Positions 24,987 through 33,123 of a stretch of DNA of 64,000 bases are shown here, in pieces. Source of the DNA: Streptomyces sp. CB02058 (GTDB taxonomy: Bacteria > Actinomycetota > Actinomycetes > Streptomycetales > Streptomycetaceae). The stretch spans positions 868,001 to 932,000 of the forward strand of contig NZ_LIPG01000002.1 in the NCBI RefSeq assembly GCF_001905505.1, written 5' to 3'. The position numbers were made by a program, and so were the translations under genes. Below the pieces are notes generated by a model. That model was given only the letters and a program-made list of their open reading frames with translations. It did no database searches and was not told the DNA's origin. Every line of letters starts with the position of its first letter. Within the stretch, counting starts at the first letter, position 1.

Positions 24987-26128
24987 GCCCAACCACCTTG
25001 CCTACGACGGGTCCTGCGCAGCAGCCAGAAGAAGAAGGGGCTGCCGAACAGGGCGGTCAGCACCCCGAGCGGGAGCTCGGCGGGATCGGCGACGGTGCGG
25101 GCGGCCAGATCGCCCGCCACCAGCACCAGCGCACCGCCGAGCGCGCTGCCCGGGACGAGGAAGCGGTGCCCCGGGCCGTTCGCCATCCGCAGCAGATGCG
25201 GGACCAGCAGTCCCACGAAGGAGATGATCCCGGCGACGGCCACCGCCGCGGCGGTCAGCAGCGCCACGACCAGGACGAGCACGATCCGCAGCCGCTCGAC
25301 GTCGACGCCCAGATGCCGGGCGGACCGCTCGCCGAGCGCGAGCAGGTCCAGCTTCTTGGCGTAGAAGGGGGCGACGAGCAGTCCGAGCACCGCGCACGGC
25401 AGCACGGCGAGCACCTTCGGCCAGGTCGCCTGGGAGAGCGAACCCAGCTGCCAGAAGGTGATCTGGGTGATCTGCGCGTTGTCGGCGAAGAAGATGAACA
25501 GGCCGATGAGGGCGCCCGCGAAGGCGTTGACGGCGATACCGGTGAGGATCAGCGTCACCACCTCGGTCCGCCCGCCCGAACGCGAGAGCGCGTACACCAC
25601 CAGGACCGTGAAGAGGCCGGAGACGAACGCGCAGACGGTGATCGTCCAGTTGCCGAGGAAGGTCAGCCCGAGCGCGATCGAGGCGACCGCGCCGACCGCC
25701 GCGCCCGAGGAGATCCCGATGACCCCGGGCTCGGCCAGCGGATTGCCGAACACGCCCTGCATCAGGGCCCCCGCGCAGCCGAGGGAGGCCCCGACGAGCA
25801 GCGCGAGGACGACCCTCGGCAGCCGTACGTTCCACAGGACGCTCTCGGCGACCCGGTCCAGCGACTGCCCGCCGAGGCCGAGGCGGTGCTGGACGGAGGA
25901 GAGGACGTCGCCGAGCGGAATGCTGTACGCGCCGAGCCCCGCGGAGAGCAGACAGCCCACGAGCAGCGCGGCGGACAGGGCTACGGTGAGGACGAACGGC
26001 CTGCCGCGCCGGGCCGGGGGCTTCCCCGCCTCCGCCTTCCTTTCCGGCTCCGCCTGCTCGGTCTGCTCCGTCTGCTCCGTCTGCTCCGTCTGCTTGGCGG
26101 CGGAGTCCTCGTACGAGGCGGTCGTCAC
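24983..26128 (-). CDS. hmuU: Heme ABC transporter permease HmuU (FecCD family)
   Basis: 381 residues with about nine membrane segments. FecCD marks: LRLPRV-type VRLPRVVLALLVGASLGCAGALMQGVFGNPLAEPGVIGISSGAAVGAV, and VAGIISFVGLLVPHLLRMANGPGHRFLVPGSALGGALVLVAGDLAAR near the C-terminus, which contacts HmuV. The cytosolic N-terminus contains EQT repeated four times. It overlaps hmuT upstream (ATGA at 26125-26128) and hmuV downstream by 4 bases. It forms the heme channel of HmuTUV. Confidence 0.92.
   Translation of the reverse strand: MTTASYEDSAAKQTEQTEQTEQTEQAEPERKAEAGKPPARRGRPFVLTVALSAALLVGCLLSAGLGAYSIPLGDVLSSVQHRLGLGGQSLDRVAESVLWNVRLPRVVLALLVGASLGCAGALMQGVFGNPLAEPGVIGISSGAAVGAVASIALGLTFLGNWTITVCAFVSGLFTVLVVYALSRSGGRTEVVTLILTGIAVNAFAGALIGLFIFFADNAQITQITFWQLGSLSQATWPKVLAVLPCAVLGLLVAPFYAKKLDLLALGERSARHLGVDVERLRIVLVLVVALLTAAAVAVAGIISFVGLLVPHLLRMANGPGHRFLVPGSALGGALVLVAGDLAARTVADPAELPLGVLTALFGSPFFFWLLRRTRRRQGGWA
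26054..26089 (-). repeat. Four 9-nt units in the hmuU N-terminus
   Basis: CTGCTCCGT-type 9-base units (first copy with GG) repeat four times on the plus strand and encode EQTEQTEQTEQ-like residues in HmuU. This microsatellite-like run sits before the first membrane segment, where length changes are tolerated and would not shift the frame. Confidence 0.7.
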
Positions 26129-27195
26129 TTTCCGCCCTCGCCTTCCGGGTAGAGCTGCTCCACGAGTTCGGCCAGCACCCGGTCGGTGCGGGGCCCGTAG
26201 TTCAGGAGCACCCCGTCGTCGACGGAGACGACCCGGCGGTCCATCCCGGCGGGCGTCTCGGCGACACCGGGGATCTTCACCAGGCCGTCGACACCGCCCA
26301 CCGATTCGAGGCCCTTCGTCATCACGAGGATCGCGTCGGGTGCCGCCTCGGCGAGTGCCTCGCTGGTGATGGCGGTGAAGTCCTTCGTCAGCCCGGACGC
26401 CTTGCCCGCGTCGACGGCGCCCGCCGCTTCGAGCAGGGAACTCGCCCCGGACTCCCGGCCGCCCAGCAGATAGACGGAGGCCGTGCCGCGCAGATAGAGG
26501 AACGCGACACGGGGTCCGCCGTCCTCGCCGCGCGCGGGAATCGTCTTCCGTACGGCGGCGATCCGGTCGTCCGTGCGCGCCACGAGCTCGTCGCCCGCCG
26601 GCTTCACGCCGAGTGCTGCCGCCACCGTGGCGATCCTGCGGCCCACGTCGGCGAGCTCCTTGGCCGGTTCGACGACGACGAGCGGGATGCCCGCGTCACG
26701 GATCTGGCCGATCGCCTCGGCGGGCCCCGTCGTGGTGTCCGCGAGGACGACCGTCGGCCGCAGCGAGAGCACGCCCTCGGCCGAGACGTCATGAGCGCGG
26801 GTCACCACGGGGAGCTTCTCGGCCTGTTCGAAGGTGGCCGTGATGTCGCGGGCCACCACCTGCTCGCCGAGCCCGAGCGTGAACACGATCTCGCTGAGCG
26901 ATCCGGTGAGCGGAACGATCCGGTCCGCGGAGGTGACGGTGACCTCCGTGCCGTCGGCCGAGTCCACGGTGACGGGCAGCTCCGGCGCGGGCACGGTGGC
27001 CAGGGGCTCGACGGCGTCGGCCGCGGGAGAGGCGGACCCGGCCGCAACGGGCGTGCCCGCGCCGGGGGTTCCCGTACCGCCGCAGCCGGTGAGGGCCGCG
27101 GCCAGCACCACGACCGCGGTCAGGGTGCCGAACCGGCCGGTGCGCCGTCGGGCGGCTCTTCGGCCCGCCGCGGCGGAGTACTGGGGCAAACGCAC
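26125..27195 (-). CDS. hmuT: Heme-binding lipoprotein HmuT
   Basis: 356 residues. Signal peptide with lipobox LTGC (Cys38), then a Gly/Thr/Pro linker. The mature domain is a class III solute-binding protein: DRIVPLTGSLSEIVFTLGLGEQVVARDITATFEQAEKLPVV, SLRPTVVLADTTTGPAEAIGQIRDAGIPLVVVE, then VAFLYLRGTASVYLLGGRESG. Heme would be bound by Tyr/His between the lobes. First gene of hmuTUV, divergent from the htaA genes with an iron box between them, so expression should rise when iron is scarce. Confidence 0.9.
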   Translation of the reverse strand: MRLPQYSAAAGRRAARRRTGRFGTLTAVVVLAAALTGCGGTGTPGAGTPVAAGSASPAADAVEPLATVPAPELPVTVDSADGTEVTVTSADRIVPLTGSLSEIVFTLGLGEQVVARDITATFEQAEKLPVVTRAHDVSAEGVLSLRPTVVLADTTTGPAEAIGQIRDAGIPLVVVEPAKELADVGRRIATVAAALGVKPAGDELVARTDDRIAAVRKTIPARGEDGGPRVAFLYLRGTASVYLLGGRESGASSLLEAAGAVDAGKASGLTKDFTAITSEALAEAAPDAILVMTKGLESVGGVDGLVKIPGVAETPAGMDRRVVSVDDGVLLNYGPRTDRVLAELVEQLYPEGEGGK

Positions 27196-27263
27196 GGGTG
27201 CACCGTCCTGAGGTGTTGCGGGGGCGGAGTGACGGAGGGGTTCCGGCAGACGCTGGAATGATA

Positions 27264-27282
27264 TTAGGTTAGCCTTACCTCA
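27264..27282. promoter_or_regulatory. Iron box (DtxR/DmdR-type repressor site)
   Basis: TTAGGTTAGCCTTACCTCA matches the 19-bp consensus TTAGGTTAGSCTWACCTWA at all but one position. It lies between hmuT (start 27195) and the first htaA gene (start 27306), so one iron-loaded repressor dimer pair could silence both directions. Confidence 0.85.
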
Positions 27283-27305
27283 CTTTCTAGCCCTGGAGGG
27301 CCCCC

Positions 27306-28703
27306 ATGCAGTCGTCCGTATCCGCCCGCGCGCTCTGTGTCGCGCTGTTCGCGGTGCTGCTCGGAGCGCTGCTCCCGGCCACCGCCGCGCAGGCGGCGGG
27401 CCGCACGGTGCAGGGCGGCAGGCTGGACTGGGGCATCAAGTCCTCCTTCCAGAGCTATGTCACCGGGTCCATCGCGCAGGGCAGTTGGAGCCTGAACGGA
27501 GGAGCCGCGACGGTCGGCGGGAGCCAGTTCCGCTTCCACTCCGCCACCGGCTCCTACGACCCGGCGAACGGCGCCTTCACGGCCGGGTTCTCGGGCGGGG
27601 TCCACTTCGTCGGCCACCGGCAGGACGACGGGAGCAATCAGCTCGACCTGACCATCAGCCGCCCCACCGTCCGGATCTCCGGCGGCGCCGGGACCCTCTA
27701 CGCCGACATGGTCAGCAAGGAGCGGGGCAGCGGCCGGGTCACCAAGTCGTCCCAGGTGCCCCTGGCCACCCTCGGCCTCTCCGGGATCGACATGAGGGGC
27801 GGCTCCACGCCCGTCGCCCTCACCAACATCCCGGCGACGCTGACGTCGCAGGGCGCGAGCGCCTTCGCCGGCTACTACGCGGCCGGGACACCCCTGGACC
27901 CGGTCAGCCTCTCCGTGGACACCGAGGCTCCTGCCGCCGCGAAGCAGCCGTCCAGGTCCGCCGAGCCCTCCCCCTCGCCCTCCGCCACGAAGAAGAGGGA
28001 GAGCGCGGGACGCTTCGAGGACGCCGTCGTCGACTGGGGAGTGCGCCGCACCTTCCGGGAGTACGTCACCGGCTCCATCGGCCGGGGGAAGTGGACTCTG
28101 TCCGGCGGAGCCCAGGACGGCGGAGCCCTCTTCCGCTTCCCGCAGGGGAAGGGCACGTACGACGCCGGGAAGAAGAAGCTGGACGCCTCCTTCGCGGGCA
28201 GCGTGCGCTTCACCGGGGCCGACGGTCTCGACCTGGAACTCGCGGGGTTCGCCGCGCGGGTGGCCTCCGGCAAGGGCACGCTCCTGGCGGACGTCACCAG
28301 TGGCGGCACCACCGACGAGGGCGTCCCGCTCGTCACCTTCGCCGCCAAGGACTTCACCCCCGAGGACGGTCTCGCCGTCCTCACCGAGGCCCCCGCGACC
28401 CTGACCGCCGACGGCGCCAAGGCCTTCGGCTCCCTCTACAAGGCGGGGACCGCGATGGACCCCGTCTCCCTCGCCGTCGCCGTCGACGCGAAGGCGGAAC
28501 TCCCCGCGCTGCCCGACCTGGGCAGCGAGGCCCAGCCGTCCGCCGCGCCCGCGACGCCGGCCGCCGCGACCCCCGCCGCCCGGCCGGCGGCGGAATCCGG
28601 CTCCCTCACCCCGTACGCCGTCGGGGGCGTGGCCGCGCTGATCGCGGCCTGCGCCGCCGTGCTCCACGCGGCCCGCAGGCGCCGCGGGACACGCAACACC
28701 TGA
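27306..28703 (+). CDS. htaA: HtaA-domain heme-binding surface protein (two domains)
   Basis: 465 residues: signal peptide cut near residue 30, HtaA domain 1 (about 35-200, RLDWGIKSSFQSYVTGSI ... GGVHFVGHRQD), Pro/Ser linker, HtaA domain 2 (about 235-395, VVDWGVRRTFREYVTGSI ... GSVRFTGADG), Ala/Pro linker, and a C-terminal membrane segment with an RRRRG tail. The Tyr of SYVTG/EYVTG is kept in both domains, but the His of VHFVGH is missing in domain 2. HtaA proteins of corynebacteria bind heme and pass it to HmuT. No LPxTG-type motif precedes the final membrane segment, so this one is a membrane anchor. Iron box 24 bases upstream of the start. Confidence 0.9.
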   Translation: MQSSVSARALCVALFAVLLGALLPATAAQAAGRTVQGGRLDWGIKSSFQSYVTGSIAQGSWSLNGGAATVGGSQFRFHSATGSYDPANGAFTAGFSGGVHFVGHRQDDGSNQLDLTISRPTVRISGGAGTLYADMVSKERGSGRVTKSSQVPLATLGLSGIDMRGGSTPVALTNIPATLTSQGASAFAGYYAAGTPLDPVSLSVDTEAPAAAKQPSRSAEPSPSPSATKKRESAGRFEDAVVDWGVRRTFREYVTGSIGRGKWTLSGGAQDGGALFRFPQGKGTYDAGKKKLDASFAGSVRFTGADGLDLELAGFAARVASGKGTLLADVTSGGTTDEGVPLVTFAAKDFTPEDGLAVLTEAPATLTADGAKAFGSLYKAGTAMDPVSLAVAVDAKAELPALPDLGSEAQPSAAPATPAAATPAARPAAESGSLTPYAVGGVAALIAACAAVLHAARRRRGTRNT

Positions 28704-28748
28704 CCCCCCTCTCCCTCCCATCACTTACGCGCACCAGGAGTCATTGCC

Positions 28749-30296
28749 ATGGCAGCCACCCGCCGCCCCATAGCCCTTGCCGCAGCCGTCGCCACCGCGG
28801 CCGCTCTCGGCGCGACCCTCGCCCTTCCCGCGTTCGCGGCCGACGGCACGACCGCCGCGGCCCCGGCCTCCACCATGGAGCTGACGGACGGCACGCTCGA
28901 CTGGGGCTTCAAGGAGTCCTTCCGCAGATACATCGGCGGTGCGGGGACGATCACCGTCAAGGACGGTGCCACCCAGGCGGCCGGCAACGGCGTCTTCACC
29001 TTCGGCAACGGCAAGGGCACCTACGACACCACCACGCACGGCACCGACACCGCCTTCGACGGCAGCGTCAACTTCAACGCCCACGGCGGTGTCCTCGACA
29101 TCACCCTCTCCGACATCAAGGTCTCCACGAGCGGCACCACCGGTGCCATCACCGTCGACCTGAAGACCCCGCAGGGGACCGAGGACGACGTCGAGTTCGC
29201 CGAGCTCGACCTGTCGGGCGTCCGGCCCGGCCAGGGCGACGGCGGCGCCATGGTCTTCAAGGACATCCCCTCGAAGCTGACGAAGGCCGGATCGGCGGCC
29301 TTCAACGGGATGTACGCGGAGGGCGAGGCGCTCGACCCGGCCACCCTGTCGGTCAAGGCGGTCACGACGCCCCCGACCGAGGAGCCGACGAAGGAGCCGA
29401 CCAAGGAGCCCACCGAGGAGCCGACGAAGGAGCCGACCAAGGAGCCCACCGAGGAGCCGACGGCCACCCCGACGGAGCAGCCCACCACGCCCGCCTCCCC
29501 GAGCCCCTCCGCCTCGGCCACCACCCCGGCCGCCGCGCAGGGCGAGCTCGTCGACGGCACCCTGGACTGGGGCGTCAAGGATTCCTTCCGCACGTACGTC
29601 ACCGGCCCGATCGCGAACGGCAAGGTCGAGACGACGGGCGGTGCCACCGCGTCGGACGCGGGCTACCGCTTCCCCGACGCGACCGGCAGCTTCGACGCCG
29701 ACGAGCAGACGCTGGACGCCGAGTTCGAGGGCACGGTCCGCTTCCTGGGCCACAAGGAGGGCGACGCCTACACGCTCGACCTCTCCCTGACCGGGCTCGA
29801 GGTCCGGGTGGAGGACGGTGCGGGCACCCTGGTCGCCGACGTCTCCAGCAAGGACCGCGAGACCAAGAAGGTCACCACCTACACCGACCTCGCCCTCGCC
29901 GACCTGAAGCTCCCCGGTGGTGAACTCGCCGCGAAGGACGGTGTGGTGACCCTCTCCGGCGTACCGGCCACGCTGACCGCCGACGGCACGAAGGCGTTCG
30001 GCGGCATGTACACCAAGGGCACCGCGCTCGACGCGCTGACCGTCTCCGTGGCCCTCGACGAGGACGCCGAACTCCCGGGCGCCACTGGTGGCACCGGCGG
30101 TTCCGGCTCCACGGGCTCCACGACCGGCGGCAGCGGCTCCACCGGCGCCACCGTCGGCGGGACCGTGGGCGGCTCGGCCTCCCTCGCCTCCACCGGTGCC
30201 GGCCTCCCGGCCGGAGCGCTGATCGCGGCCTCCGGCGTGGTCGTCGCCGCAGGCGCCGGAGTGGTGATCGCGGCGCGCCGCCGGCGTACCGCCTGA
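28749..30296 (+). CDS. HtaA-domain heme-binding protein with class E sortase signal
   Basis: 515 residues: signal peptide (AAAVATAAALGATLALPAFA), HtaA domain 1 (about 38-195, LDWGFKESFRRYIGG ... SVNFNAHG), a Thr/Glu/Pro/Lys-rich linker, HtaA domain 2 (about 265-440, LDWGVKDSFRTYVTG ... TVRFLGHKEGD), a Gly/Ser/Thr linker, then LASTG, a hydrophobic segment and RRRRTA. LAxTG is the substrate motif of class E sortases of Streptomyces, so the protein is probably linked covalently to peptidoglycan. It begins 45 bases after the first htaA gene and is presumably cotranscribed and iron regulated. Both domains keep the Tyr and His expected to bind heme. Confidence 0.9.
   Translation: MAATRRPIALAAAVATAAALGATLALPAFAADGTTAAAPASTMELTDGTLDWGFKESFRRYIGGAGTITVKDGATQAAGNGVFTFGNGKGTYDTTTHGTDTAFDGSVNFNAHGGVLDITLSDIKVSTSGTTGAITVDLKTPQGTEDDVEFAELDLSGVRPGQGDGGAMVFKDIPSKLTKAGSAAFNGMYAEGEALDPATLSVKAVTTPPTEEPTKEPTKEPTEEPTKEPTKEPTEEPTATPTEQPTTPASPSPSASATTPAAAQGELVDGTLDWGVKDSFRTYVTGPIANGKVETTGGATASDAGYRFPDATGSFDADEQTLDAEFEGTVRFLGHKEGDAYTLDLSLTGLEVRVEDGAGTLVADVSSKDRETKKVTTYTDLALADLKLPGGELAAKDGVVTLSGVPATLTADGTKAFGGMYTKGTALDALTVSVALDEDAELPGATGGTGGSGSTGSTTGGSGSTGATVGGTVGGSASLASTGAGLPAGALIAASGVVVAAGAGVVIAARRRRTA
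29379..29462 (+). repeat. Exact 36-nt tandem repeats in the wall-protein linker
   Basis: Units 29379-29414 and 29415-29450 are identical over 36 bases, followed by a 12-base partial third copy. They encode EEPTKEPTKEPT-type spacers between the two heme domains, long enough to reach through the wall. Exact identity suggests recent expansion. Confidence 0.85.
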
Positions 30297-30321
30297 TCCG
30301 TTCGACCCCTCCGCCCCGTCC

Positions 30322-30360
30322 CCGGGCCGCACCGGCAGTTTCGACTCCGGTGCGGCCCGG
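30322..30360 (+). terminator. Terminator of the htaA operon
   Basis: Perfect 14-bp arms CCGGGCCGCACCGG (30322-30335) and CCGGTGCGGCCCGG (30347-30360) with an 11-base loop, 26 bases after the stop of the second htaA gene. Confidence 0.7.
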
Positions 30361-30398
30361 TGGCGTCACGGGGCCCCGCACGATGCTTGAATGCGCAC

Positions 30399-31070
30399 GT
30401 GAACGACTTCGACGTACCCGACGGCATCGACGTACTGCGCGTGTTCTGCGGCCCGGACGGCCGCCACGGCAATCCGCTCGGTGTCGTACGCGACGGGACC
30501 GCCTACCCCGACGACGACTCCCGGCAGGCGCTCGCCCGCAAGCTCGGCTTCAGCGAGACGGTGTTCGTGGACGACCCGGAGCGCGGGACCGTCGACATCC
30601 GCACACCGGGGCTGCGGCTGCCCTTCGCCGGGCATCCGCTGGTCGGCACGGCCTGGCTGCTCGACCTGGACCTCCTGGAGCTGCCCGTCGGCGATGTGAC
30701 GGCACGCCAGGACGGCGAGTTCACGTGGATCACCGCGCGCCCCGAGTGGGCTCCGCCGAGGACGCTGGAGCGCTACGACTCCGTCGCGGAGGTCGAGGCG
30801 CTGACGGGGCCGCCGCCCGGCGAGGGCTGGGTCTACGTCTGGGCCTGGGAGGACGAGGCCGCGGGGCGCGTACGGGCGCGGGCCTTCCCGCGCCGCGACG
30901 ACGGCATCGACGAGGACGAGGCGACGGGCGCGGCGGCCATCCTGCTGAGCGCCGAGCTCGGCCGCGCCCTGAACATCACACAAGGACGCGGCTCCCAGCT
31001 CCTCACCGCGCCCGCTCCGGACGGCACGATCGAGGTCGGGGGCCGCGTCCTCCTGGTGGTCGCGTCCTGA
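30399..31070 (+). CDS. Short PhzF-like isomerase family protein
   Basis: 223 residues from GTG 30399, about 60 shorter than usual PhzF proteins. It keeps VLRVFCGPDGRHGNPLGVV, the catalytic Glu in LGFSETVFV (E53), DIRTPGLRLPFAGHPLVGTAWLL, and DEDEATGAAAILLSAELGR from the second half. The loss is in the middle, where the second half begins. It may be active as a compact form or be a decayed copy; the frame is fully open. It follows the htaA terminator and converges on heme oxygenase. Confidence 0.78.
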   Translation: MNDFDVPDGIDVLRVFCGPDGRHGNPLGVVRDGTAYPDDDSRQALARKLGFSETVFVDDPERGTVDIRTPGLRLPFAGHPLVGTAWLLDLDLLELPVGDVTARQDGEFTWITARPEWAPPRTLERYDSVAEVEALTGPPPGEGWVYVWAWEDEAAGRVRARAFPRRDDGIDEDEATGAAAILLSAELGRALNITQGRGSQLLTAPAPDGTIEVGGRVLLVVAS

Positions 31071-31086
31071 GTCCGTGACGGTGTGA

Positions 31087-31752
31087 TCAGGCGCTGAGCG
31101 GGAAGACCTCGCCGAGCTCGCGGAAGACGGCGGTGTTCAGCGCGAAGGCGCGCTTGCACTCGTCGACGATGCGCTGCTTCTCCAGGTCGTCCGCGTTCAC
31201 CGCGTCCAGCAGCTCCCGGTACTCCCGCTTGAAGGCGGCCGGGTTGGAGATCTGCTCGAAGACGTAGAAGCGCACCCCGTCGCCCTTGCGCTCGAAGCCC
31301 CAGGTCTTCTCCGCGGTGCCGCGGATGATCTGGCCGCCCGAGAGGTCCCCGAGGTACCGGGTGTAGTGGTGCGCTATGTAGCCGGCCGGCCACTCACGGG
31401 CGCACTCGGCGACCCGCTCGGCGTACGCGGCGGTCGCGGGCAGCGGCTCCAGCCCCTCGCGCCACCCCTCGCCCCGCAGATGCGCGAGATCGCGCTCCAG
31501 CTCGGCGCGGCGCATCAGCTCCGGCTGGATGAAGGGTCCGGCGACCGGGTCCTCGCGCAGGGCCTCCGCGCCGTCCTCCAGCGCACGGTAGACGAACCAC
31601 AGCTGCTCGGTGTACCGCGTGTACGCGTCCACACCGAGCCGCCCGCCGAGCATGTCGCTCATGAAGGTCGAGGACTCGGCCTCCGTGTGCTGCTCGTGCG
31701 AGGCGGTGCGGATGAGCGTGGAGAACGGCGTGGTGGTGGCGGTTGCGTCCAA
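31087..31752 (-). CDS. hmuO: Heme oxygenase (biliverdin-producing, HmuO-like)
   Basis: 221 residues from TTG 31752, which is preceded by GGAGG at the right distance; an in-frame ATG at 31803 lacks one. The proximal heme ligand is His22 in SHEQHTEAESSTFMSDML, and the distal helix has YLGDLSGGQIIRG, both diagnostic. The enzyme opens heme to biliverdin, CO and Fe2+ and so completes the heme-iron pathway begun by HtaA and HmuTUV 4 kb away. An iron box about 100 bases upstream ties it to the same repressor. Confidence 0.93.
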   Translation of the reverse strand: MDATATTTPFSTLIRTASHEQHTEAESSTFMSDMLGGRLGVDAYTRYTEQLWFVYRALEDGAEALREDPVAGPFIQPELMRRAELERDLAHLRGEGWREGLEPLPATAAYAERVAECAREWPAGYIAHHYTRYLGDLSGGQIIRGTAEKTWGFERKGDGVRFYVFEQISNPAAFKREYRELLDAVNADDLEKQRIVDECKRAFALNTAVFRELGEVFPLSA

Positions 31753-31849
31753 GGCGGGCCTCCGGGGACCAGGGGACGGGGAAGTCCGGACAGAAACGTA
31801 CATACCGGTGTCAGGCGTACGCGCTGCCGCGCACCGATGTGCCGATCCT

Positions 31850-31870
31850 CCTACTTAGGCTTACCTAAGT
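31850..31870. promoter_or_regulatory. Iron box upstream of heme oxygenase
   Basis: ACTTAGG (31853-31859) and CCTAAGT (31864-31870) form an inverted repeat around CTTA. The right half GGCTTACCTAA fits the DtxR/DmdR consensus exactly; the left half is weaker. It lies about 100 bases before the TTG start and 71 bases beyond the second plausible start. Confidence 0.75.
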
Positions 31871-31920
31871 CAACAGCTTCCCGACTCCCTGTCGGCAAGA
31901 CCGCCGCAGCGCGACGCGTG

Positions 31921-32778
31921 CTACGGAAGGGTCAGGATGTCCGCCCCCGTCTCGGTCACCACCAGTGTGTGCTCGAACTGCGCGGTCCGCTTCCGGTCCT
32001 TCGTGACCACGGTCCAGCCGTCGTCCCACATGTCGTAGTCGTGGCTCCCGAGCGTCAGCATCGGCTCGATGGTGAACGTCATCCCGGGCTGCATCACGGT
32101 CGTCGCGTGCGGGCTGTCGTAGTGCGGGATGATCAGGCCGGAGTGGAACGAGGAGTTGATCCCGTGCCCGGTGAAGTCCCTCACCACGCCGTAGCCGAAC
32201 CGCTTGGCGTACGACTCGATGACGCGCCCGATCACATTGATCTGCCGTCCGGGCCGCACCGCCTTGATCGCGCGGTTCAGGGACTCCCGGGTGCGCTCCA
32301 CCAGGAGCCGCGACTCCTCGTCGACGTCGCCGCAGAAGTAGGTGGCGTTGTTGTCGCCGTGCACCCCGTTGATGTACGCCGTGACGTCGAGGTTCACGAT
32401 GTCGCCGTCCCGCAGCACCGTGGAGTCGGGGATGCCGTGGCAGATGACCTCGTTGAGCGAGGTGCAGAGCGACTTGGGGAAGCCCCGGTAGCCGAGGGTC
32501 GAGGGGTACGCCCCGTGGTCCACCATGAAGTCGTGGGCGACCCGGTCGAGTTCATCGGTGGTGACGCCGGGTGCGATGTGCTTGGCGGCCTCCTCCATCG
32601 CCTGCGCCGCGATGCGGCCCGCGATCCGCATGCGCTCCACGGTGTCGGAGTCCTGGATCTCCGGCCCGGTGTACGGCGTGGGGGCGGGCTTTCCCACGTA
32701 CTCGGGGCGCCGGATGTTTCCCGGAACGGAACGGACGGGAGTGATCTCCCCTGGTACGAGCAGCGACTGGCCAGACAT
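31921..32778 (-). CDS. map: Methionine aminopeptidase, type I
   Basis: 285 residues from ATG 32778. A short extension with [34 protein letters not shown] leads into the pita-bread fold. Metal ligands are visible: Asp in [16 protein letters not shown] (two Asp), His in DFTGHGIN, Glu in FTIEPML and Glu in AQFEHTLVV; the substrate His is in YHICHG-type [11 protein letters not shown]. It removes N-terminal Met from new proteins. It is a single gene divergent from a 77-residue protein. Confidence 0.94.
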   Translation of the reverse strand: MSGQSLLVPGEITPVRSVPGNIRRPEYVGKPAPTPYTGPEIQDSDTVERMRIAGRIAAQAMEEAAKHIAPGVTTDELDRVAHDFMVDHGAYPSTLGYRGFPKSLCTSLNEVICHGIPDSTVLRDGDIVNLDVTAYINGVHGDNNATYFCGDVDEESRLLVERTRESLNRAIKAVRPGRQINVIGRVIESYAKRFGYGVVRDFTGHGINSSFHSGLIIPHYDSPHATTVMQPGMTFTIEPMLTLGSHDYDMWDDGWTVVTKDRKRTAQFEHTLVVTETGADILTLP

Positions 32779-32836
32779 GTCAGCGAGTCTAACCAGCGTG
32801 CGCGGGGCACCATGGCGGAGAGGAAAGGATCCCGCG

Positions 32837-33070
32837 ATGGCTCTGTTCAAGAAGCGCACGGTGGGCAAACCGGGCGAATGGTACTACTGCCTGGAGCACA
32901 AGAAGGTGGAGGAGGGCCCCGAGTGCCCCGGGAAGGACCGCTTCGGTCCGTACGCCACCCCGGGGGAGGCGCAGCGCGCGATGGACACGGCGCGTGAGCG
33001 GAACCTGGAGTGGGAGAACGACCCCAAGTGGCACGACCGGACGGACGGGACTCCGGACCGGTCCGACTGA
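32837..33070 (+). CDS. Small conserved protein of unknown function (77 aa)
   Basis: 77 residues beginning [61 protein letters not shown] precedes ATG 32837. Two Cys and one His (YYCLEHKK ... [11 protein letters not shown]) suggest a small metal-binding or SPOR-like fold. The [14 protein letters not shown] segment resembles SPOR-type repeats. No function is assigned. It diverges from map with 58 bases between starts. Confidence 0.8.
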   Translation: MALFKKRTVGKPGEWYYCLEHKKVEEGPECPGKDRFGPYATPGEAQRAMDTARERNLEWENDPKWHDRTDGTPDRSD

Positions 33071-33123
33071 GCCCTGCGGCGCGCCGGTCCTGTCCCCGCC
33101 CGCCGAGGCAGGGGCAGGGCGCC

